From Pirellulales bacterium (GTDB lineage: Bacteria; Planctomycetota; Planctomycetia; Pirellulales; JALHLM01), in the NCBI GenBank assembly GCA_022844585.1, contig JALHLM010000024.1, positions 1 to 21,814 of the forward strand: a stretch of DNA of 21,814 bases, given 5' to 3'. Shown one piece after another: positions 14,410 through 19,483 of the stretch. Numbering within the stretch: the first letter of the stretch is position 1; the number at the start of each line of letters is the position of its first letter. A program made the position numbers and the translations under genes. A model generated the notes under the pieces. That model worked only from the letters and a program-made list of their open reading frames with translations. It had not been told where the DNA came from and ran no database searches.

Positions 14410-15980
14410 TGCGCCTGCGCAGCGGATTGATTGGCGCGTTGACGTTGGCTGCGTTGGCCTCGATTTATTGGCCGACAGTGGACGCGGCTGATCCTGTTCA
14501 ACAAAGCCCAGTTGTCGCCGCAGACGTTGACAGAGAGCCGCTCTATTCCGGCGTGTTTGCTTGCTTAGGCTGCCATAGCGCCGGCGATCAGACGCCCTAT
14601 GTCGAGAGTTTGTCACTGGTGCGGATGGACGAAGTGCGGGTCTGGCATGAGCAAGATAAGCACAGCCTGGCGTATTGCGTGCTGTCCGGAGAACTCGGAC
14701 GACAGATGTCCGAGCGACTGGGTTACAACGTCACGGCGGCCAAGGAATGCCTGGCGTGCCACGCGCCGCGGCATGAACAACGCAGCGCTGACTCCAACGC
14801 GCCGCCCAACTACAAGCTTTCCGAAGGCGTATCCTGCGAAGATTGCCACGGCGGCTCGCGCGGTTGGCACCGGCTGCATGTCCTAAAGGATCAGTGGCGC
14901 GAATTCTCGTCGGAACAGAAACAATTGCACGGCATGAACGACCTCCGCGATCCGCTAACGCGGGCGAACGTCTGCCTCGATTGCCACGTCGGCAATGTGG
15001 AACAAGGACAGATCGTCACGCACGCCATGTACGCCGCCGGGCACCCGCCGTTGGTCAGCATCGATATCGTCGCCTACGCCAACGACATGCCGCGCCATTG
15101 GCGAACGCCGGCGGAACAAGCCGAACGCGGCGCGGCGCAAGTCGAGCCGGCCCCTTTCGCGGATGCACGCATGGCAATGGCGGGCCATCTAGTGTCGGGC
15201 GAACGCTCACTACAATTAGCCGCCCGTCCGTACGAAGGTCTGCCCGACTTCGCGAACTTCGACTGCGACGCCTGCCACCATGAATTGTCGTCGCCGAGTT
15301 GGCGTCAAACGCGACTCGCGCGCGGCGTGCCGGGGCGGCCGATGATGCGAGAATGGCCATTGCAGATGGCGTCATTGACATCGCAACTTGTCGCCACGGA
15401 TGAAACGAACGAGACAGTGCGTCGATCGCTGGACGAAATCCGAACCGCCATTCAGTCCCGTCCGTTCGGCGGCGATGGCAAAGCGAGTGCGGCGGCTTCA
15501 CTCGCGTTGGCCGACATCTGGTCGCAGCAAGCGGCGAGCCTCACCGCCGTTCGCCAACAGCAGGCGGACCGCGATCGCTGGGCAGACGTGATTCTGGAAC
15601 GGGCACTCGATTCCCAGCACCCGCCGGACTACGATACAGCGCGGACCTTGGCCTGGTTGCTCAAGTACACGTTCACTGCATCGAACGACCCAGAAACCTC
15701 GGAAGCGAAAGCCGCCTGGAGCGAACTCGACAACCAACTCAGCCTATCCATCCCGCACGGCAGCGCATCGTCTGTAGCCGAGGTCTGTGACCTCGGCGGA
15801 GAGGACGCCGACAACGGACCAGCACTGCAAGGCACCTCACGTCGCACGCAACCGGCCGCACCGAGGCCCGCAACGGTATCTCAAACACTCCCCCAAACGC
15901 TGCGCGCCAGGGCGAATTACGACCCCCTAAAGTTTCAGCAAGCCATTCAAAAACTCGCCGAAAGCGCCCGATCTCAATAG
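14406..15980 (+). CDS. Penta-haem cytochrome c, paralogue of the preceding gene
   Basis: A 524-residue exported protein with a signal peptide (GLIGALTLAALASIYWPTVDAA). Five CxxCH sites have first Cys at 53 (CLGCH), 115, 144, 190 and 287. The order and spacing of motifs mirror the upstream penta-haem protein (CLACHAP, CEDCHGG, GMNDLRD, CLDCHVG, AAGHPPL, MPRHW, CDACHHEL), so the two arose by duplication. Site one is a standard CxxCH here but CX4CH in the paralogue. The helical C-terminal part is longer than in the paralogue and includes an in-frame palindromic repeat at 15777-15797. The start overlaps the preceding stop (ATGATG at 14406), and ATG 14409 is an alternative. It is the last gene of the cytochrome cluster. 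Confidence 0.87.
   Translation: MMRLRSGLIGALTLAALASIYWPTVDAADPVQQSPVVAADVDREPLYSGVFACLGCHSAGDQTPYVESLSLVRMDEVRVWHEQDKHSLAYCVLSGELGRQMSERLGYNVTAAKECLACHAPRHEQRSADSNAPPNYKLSEGVSCEDCHGGSRGWHRLHVLKDQWREFSSEQKQLHGMNDLRDPLTRANVCLDCHVGNVEQGQIVTHAMYAAGHPPLVSIDIVAYANDMPRHWRTPAEQAERGAAQVEPAPFADARMAMAGHLVSGERSLQLAARPYEGLPDFANFDCDACHHELSSPSWRQTRLARGVPGRPMMREWPLQMASLTSQLVATDETNETVRRSLDEIRTAIQSRPFGGDGKASAAASLALADIWSQQAASLTAVRQQQADRDRWADVILERALDSQHPPDYDTARTLAWLLKYTFTASNDPETSEAKAAWSELDNQLSLSIPHGSASSVAEVCDLGGEDADNGPALQGTSRRTQPAAPRPATVSQTLPQTLRARANYDPLKFQQAIQKLAESARSQ
15777..15797. repeat. Palindromic REP-like element inside a coding region
   Basis: GCCGAGGTC, TGT, GACCTCGGC: a perfect 9-bp inverted repeat with a 3-base loop. 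It is read in frame in the penta-haem cytochrome gene (giving AEVCDLG) within a stretch absent from the paralogue. It resembles intergenic palindromes I associate with planctomycete genomes; this cannot be verified here. Confidence 0.6.
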
Positions 15981-16032
15981 CCTTCGGCCGCCGGCATCTT
16001 CATTGTCACTTCTTCAACCCCATCGTGCGCCC

Positions 16033-17415
16033 ATGGCTCGAATCACGTTTCATGGCGCGGCCGAGACCGTGACCGGTTCCAAGTACCTGTTGGAAACCGG
16101 TGATACGAGTGTGCTGATTGATTGCGGGCTGTTCCAAGGATTGAAGGAATTGCGCCTGCGCAACTGGGCGACGTTGCCGTTCAAGGCCTCGACGGTCGAC
16201 GCCTGCGTGTTGACGCACGTGCATATCGATCACGTCGGCTACTTGCCGAAATTCGTCCAGCAAGGTTTTCACGGTCCCGTCTACGGCACGCCGGCCACCG
16301 TCGAGCTGTGCGACTTGATGCTCTACGACTCCGCCAAGAACCAGGAGTCGGACGCCGAGCATGCGAATCGTCACGGCTACTCCAAGCATCATCCGCCGCA
16401 GCCGCTGTACGACGAACATGATGTGACCCGCGCGCTCAAGTTGTTGCGTCGACAACCTCTCGGCGCCTGGTTTCAGGCCGCCGGGCCGATCTGGTGCCGC
16501 TATCACGACGCGGGGCATCTACTCGGCAGCGCCATGATCGAAGTCGAGATTCGCGATCAATCGCCGCCGCTGCGGATTCTGTTTTCCGGCGACGTGGGGC
16601 GCTACAACGCGCCGCTCTACCACGACCCGTCGCCGCCGACGGAGTGCGACTACCTGATCTGCGAGAGCACCTACGGCAATCGCGACCATCCGCAGGAGGC
16701 GATTCTCGATCAGCTCTGCGACGTCGTGCTGGCCGGCAGCGCGCGCGGCGGCGTGTTGCTCACGGCGTCCTTTGCCGTCGGGCGCGCGCAGCAATTCGTT
16801 TACCTCATGGAACTGCTCATCGCGCAAGGACGCATCCCGGAAATGCCGATTTACATCGACAGCCCCATGGCCGTCGATGCCACGCACATCTTTCAGACCT
16901 ATCGCGCCGATCACGATCTCGCCGAAGGCAAGTTGCGCGGCAAGGGGAGCACGCTCTTCGGCCCGAACGTGCAACTCGCCCGCAGCGCCGAGGAATCGAA
17001 GCGGATCAACATCGAAAAAGGCCCGGCGATGATCATCGCTTCGTCTGGCATGATGACCGGCGGGCGGATTTTGCATCACCTCAAGCAGCGGTTACCGGAC
17101 CCGAAGAACACGATCGTCCTCGGCGGCTTCCAAGCGATCGGCACCCGCGGGCGGCAACTACAAGACGGCGCGCGTTCGATCCGCATTCACGGCCAGGACA
17201 TCCCCGTGCGCGCGAAAATCGCCTCGGCCTCGAGCCTCAGCGGCCACGCGGGACGCAGCGAGTTGTTACGCTGGCTCGCCGATCTCCCAGCGCCGCGACA
17301 AGTCTTCTTAACGCACGGCGAAAAAGCCAGCGCGGAAGCCCTGGCCTCGGACCTACGCAGCCAGCGCCAATGGAACGTCGCAGTCCCACGCATGGGACAA
17401 ACGTTCGAACTGTAG
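16033..17415 (+). CDS. Metallo-beta-lactamase/beta-CASP RNA-processing exonuclease-like protein
   Basis: A 460-residue cytoplasmic zinc-dependent nuclease of the CPSF/Ysh1-like beta-CASP family, predicted to act on RNA. The ATG at 16033 is preferred over a TTG at 16003 because the family starts with a short strand before FHGAAETVTGSKYLLE. Metal-binding motifs are THVHIDHVGYLP (His62, His64, Asp66, His67), DAGHLLGSAMIEVE and FSGDVGRYN. The beta-CASP insert contains CESTYGNRDH (motif A), SFAVGRAQQF, YIDSPMA, SSGMMTGGRILHHL and the final SLSGHAGRSELLRW (motif C His), then LTHGEK. All expected residues are present and the length is normal. The gene starts 52 bases after the cytochrome cluster but is functionally unrelated. 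Confidence 0.93.
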   Translation: MARITFHGAAETVTGSKYLLETGDTSVLIDCGLFQGLKELRLRNWATLPFKASTVDACVLTHVHIDHVGYLPKFVQQGFHGPVYGTPATVELCDLMLYDSAKNQESDAEHANRHGYSKHHPPQPLYDEHDVTRALKLLRRQPLGAWFQAAGPIWCRYHDAGHLLGSAMIEVEIRDQSPPLRILFSGDVGRYNAPLYHDPSPPTECDYLICESTYGNRDHPQEAILDQLCDVVLAGSARGGVLLTASFAVGRAQQFVYLMELLIAQGRIPEMPIYIDSPMAVDATHIFQTYRADHDLAEGKLRGKGSTLFGPNVQLARSAEESKRINIEKGPAMIIASSGMMTGGRILHHLKQRLPDPKNTIVLGGFQAIGTRGRQLQDGARSIRIHGQDIPVRAKIASASSLSGHAGRSELLRWLADLPAPRQVFLTHGEKASAEALASDLRSQRQWNVAVPRMGQTFEL

Positions 17416-17440
17416 CGAATTAAACCGGCAGAAAGAACGA

Positions 17441-17525
17441 CACTAGCCCGACGCGCAAGCGAGGGGGAGTAAACGCGGTTCGGCATTCCACGTTTACGCC
17501 CCCGCGCTTGCGCGTCGGGCTAGTG
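17441..17525. repeat. 35-bp inverted repeat pair, long hairpin
   Basis: Arms at 17441-17475 and 17491-17525 are reverse complements at 33 of 35 positions with a 15-base loop. They begin CACTAGCCCGACGCGCAAGC. It sits 25 bases after the nuclease stop codon, so it can act as a transcription barrier or mRNA 3' stabiliser. It has no T-run on the plus strand and is not a classic terminator. Confidence 0.88.
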
Positions 17526-17559
17526 CAATGGAGACGTAGTTCGCACGTCAAGCAACATG

Positions 17560-17635
17560 ACACAAGCCCAGGGAAGGCCATTCAAGACGTGCCCCATGGC
17601 ATTCGTCTCTTAGGGCCTTCCCTGGGCTATTTACT
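17560..17635. repeat. 76-bp hairpin repeat, copy 1
   Basis: The copy aligns without gaps to 19375-19450, differing at about 10 of 76 positions. Outer stem: 17565-17579 pairs perfectly with 17614-17628 (AGCCCAGGGAAGGCC and its complement). An inner stem (GACG with CGTC, plus TGCC with GGCA) closes a small loop. It lies 12 bases beyond the 3' end of the sigma-factor fusion gene and may serve as its terminator or 3' structure. Confidence 0.85.
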
Positions 17636-17647
17636 TGTCTCTTATCG

Positions 17648-19153
17648 CTACCTTGTCGAATGAGCAATATGCGCGCGGAGCGCAAAGCCAACGAGTGCCA
17701 ATGCACCGAGCGAGCCAAGCGCCATCGCGGGCGGTTCTGGTACGGCCTCGACGTGGCGGAAGGCCACCTGCGATGCGCCGCCGCCATTCCCAAGTCCCAC
17801 TCCAACTTCCCCTGACGTTGTCGTATCGTCGAACACCACGAGCTGAGGTTGAGCGGGCTTAGGGTCCCCCAGATGCCAGGCGGTCAGGCTGATGCGAGTT
17901 CCGACGGTATCGAACTGGAGCAGGACATCCCGCGTGGAGGGCGACAGCGACGTGTTAATCGAGGCGTGAATCTGGATTGGTGTGCCTTCGTTGGCCTCAA
18001 TAATCGCTAATGCACCGTCTTGCTGAATTCCGCCCACGTAGGCTGCGCCGATAGGACTGCGAGCGCCAATATACGCGAACGTCGAGTTGATGGATTGGAG
18101 GAATCGAAGTTGAACGCGGACGTAACCGTCGTCGAATGCCGTCGATTCCTCGACATACGAAGATACATCCGTGCCCGTGAGAATGTAGTCGCCGGCGACC
18201 ACTCCGCTGGCGCCATTCGTGTTGTCTCCGCGCAGCCACGTTGCGGGCACGCCATCCGTCTCGTCGCCATCCTCGAAGTCATCGAAGAAGTACGTCGCGC
18301 CCTGTGCGCTCGACGCGAGGCCGAGAGTTTGCGACGCTGGCGCCGCGCCCAACACGAGCGCCGCCATCACCGCGACGACGCTGACCGTAGTGCTCAACTT
18401 GCTGAGAAACATGGTGTGCATGACCCCTTGAGCCAGAGTTCTGATTTTCTCCGCGGCCGGCAATCCGCCCGCGCTCTTGCCTGCCAAGAACAACTCGGCG
18501 TGACGGGCGGATCGCCGCAGCAATTCCGCCGGCACTTGGGGTGCGGCCTCGGCCAATCGCTCGCAGGCGAATGCCAAGCCGCCAACGCCCACTCTCACTT
18601 CAAGTCGCACTAATCGCTCGCGCAAACGCTGCCGCCCGCGCGCCAGCCGGCTGTCGATGGTCCCTGGCGGCACGCCTAGCCGTCGGGCGGCTTCCATGCG
18701 CGTACAGCCTTCCAGGTCGCGCAGAATCACAACCTCTTTCAGTCGCACCGGAAGTCGCTCCAGTTCCTCGTCGAGCAATTCCGTGAGTCCGCTCAAGCCG
18801 TTGACCTGAGCCGACCTGGAGGGACGTCGTTCATGAAGTTCTCGCATTCGCCGCTCGCGTCGTTGATTCATCTTCAGCACATTGAGACCGACCCGCACGG
18901 CCACGTTGTGCAGCCAGCCGGCCAGCGAACGGACCCTGCGCAGCGATCTCGCCTTAGCCGCCAATGTCACAAACACCGCCTGCAACACGTCCTCCGCGTC
19001 GGGCCGCTGTTTCACGATCCGCAGCGCAGCCGCGAACACCATAGGGCTGTGCCGCCGCATCAACTCCGCGAACGCTCGTTCGTCGCGCACCGCGGCGAAA
19101 CACGCCAAGAGCGCGGCATCCGACTCTCGGTCAGGCTGCTTTGTCAGCGACAA
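17648..19153 (-). CDS. ECF sigma factor fused to a transmembrane helix, exported domain and PEP-CTERM tail
   Basis: A 501-residue protein. Residues 12-91 are sigma-70 region 2 (AFAELMRRHSPMVFAAALRI, DAEDVLQAVFVTLA, RSLAGWLHNVAVR) and about 125-180 region 4 (LERLPVRLKEVVILRDLEG, AARRLGVPPGTIDSRLARGRQRL). A linker of about 65 residues leads to a transmembrane helix (254-272). Residues about 288-468 form a beta-rich exported domain of LamG/concanavalin-like appearance (FFDDFEDGD, TWLRGDNTNG, GYVRVQLRFL). The end is a PEP-CTERM tail: VPEPP at 471-475, a helix (476-492), then Arg/His-rich residues. Predicted topology: sigma inside, domain outside, tail helix cut by exosortase. The start is a TTG at 19153, as no upstream ATG fits. 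Planctomycete ECF factors with extracellular extensions are known; a sorting tail on one is unusual. The frame is continuous with no sign of a frameshift. Confidence 0.88.
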   Translation of the reverse strand: MSLTKQPDRESDAALLACFAAVRDERAFAELMRRHSPMVFAAALRIVKQRPDAEDVLQAVFVTLAAKARSLRRVRSLAGWLHNVAVRVGLNVLKMNQRRERRMRELHERRPSRSAQVNGLSGLTELLDEELERLPVRLKEVVILRDLEGCTRMEAARRLGVPPGTIDSRLARGRQRLRERLVRLEVRVGVGGLAFACERLAEAAPQVPAELLRRSARHAELFLAGKSAGGLPAAEKIRTLAQGVMHTMFLSKLSTTVSVVAVMAALVLGAAPASQTLGLASSAQGATYFFDDFEDGDETDGVPATWLRGDNTNGASGVVAGDYILTGTDVSSYVEESTAFDDGYVRVQLRFLQSINSTFAYIGARSPIGAAYVGGIQQDGALAIIEANEGTPIQIHASINTSLSPSTRDVLLQFDTVGTRISLTAWHLGDPKPAQPQLVVFDDTTTSGEVGVGLGNGGGASQVAFRHVEAVPEPPAMALGSLGALALVGFALRAHIAHSTR

Positions 19154-19483
19154 GGCCCGGCGTCTCGAATTGATTGTCCGCCAGCGCGGTAAGATAAGAC
19201 CTCAATCGCCAGCTTCCAACAATATGTGTACAGCCGGCCCGCAAGCCTTCCAAGTTTATTTACAAGGTTTCCTGAAAGTCTCCGGTAACGGGCGGCGGTT
19301 CTCGATCCATGTCGCGGCGCAACCACAATCCTGCACCTGAGATAGCTTTCCGGACTTCATTTATCGAAAAAACAACATAAGCCCAGGGAAGGCCGCCCGA
19401 GACGTGCGCTGTGGCATTCGTCTCTTAGGACCTTCCCTGGGCTTTTTACTCGTTGCATCCGCCGTTGACGGAACTGCGTCGAC
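19154..19483. other. Intergenic region between RTX-like gene and sigma-factor fusion
   Basis: About 330 bases with no convincing gene. It contains hairpin repeat copy 2 (19375-19450) near the RTX 3' end and the leader of the sigma gene. On the minus strand GGAAAC (19267-19272), a -35-like box of ECF promoters, lies about 114 bases before the TTG, but no matching -10 element is obvious. Confidence 0.5.
19375..19450. repeat. 76-bp hairpin repeat, copy 2
   Basis: Same orientation and length as 17560-17635. Outer stem: 19380-19392 pairs with 19431-19443. The segment TGGCATTCGTCTCTTAGG is identical in both copies. It lies 33 bases beyond the stop of the RTX-like gene. On the minus strand it is followed by a T-rich stretch (TTATGTTGTTTTTT), consistent with a terminator. 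Confidence 0.85.

Noticed and set aside
16494..17423. Plus-strand 309-codon frame inside the nuclease gene
   Set aside because: Overlaps the well-supported beta-CASP gene in another frame and is Arg/His-rich without motifs.
17441..19450. Insertion sequence or transposon carrying the sigma fusion
   Set aside because: The flanking 76-bp repeats are direct hairpins, not terminal inverted repeats, and no transposase is present; kept only as a repeat observation.
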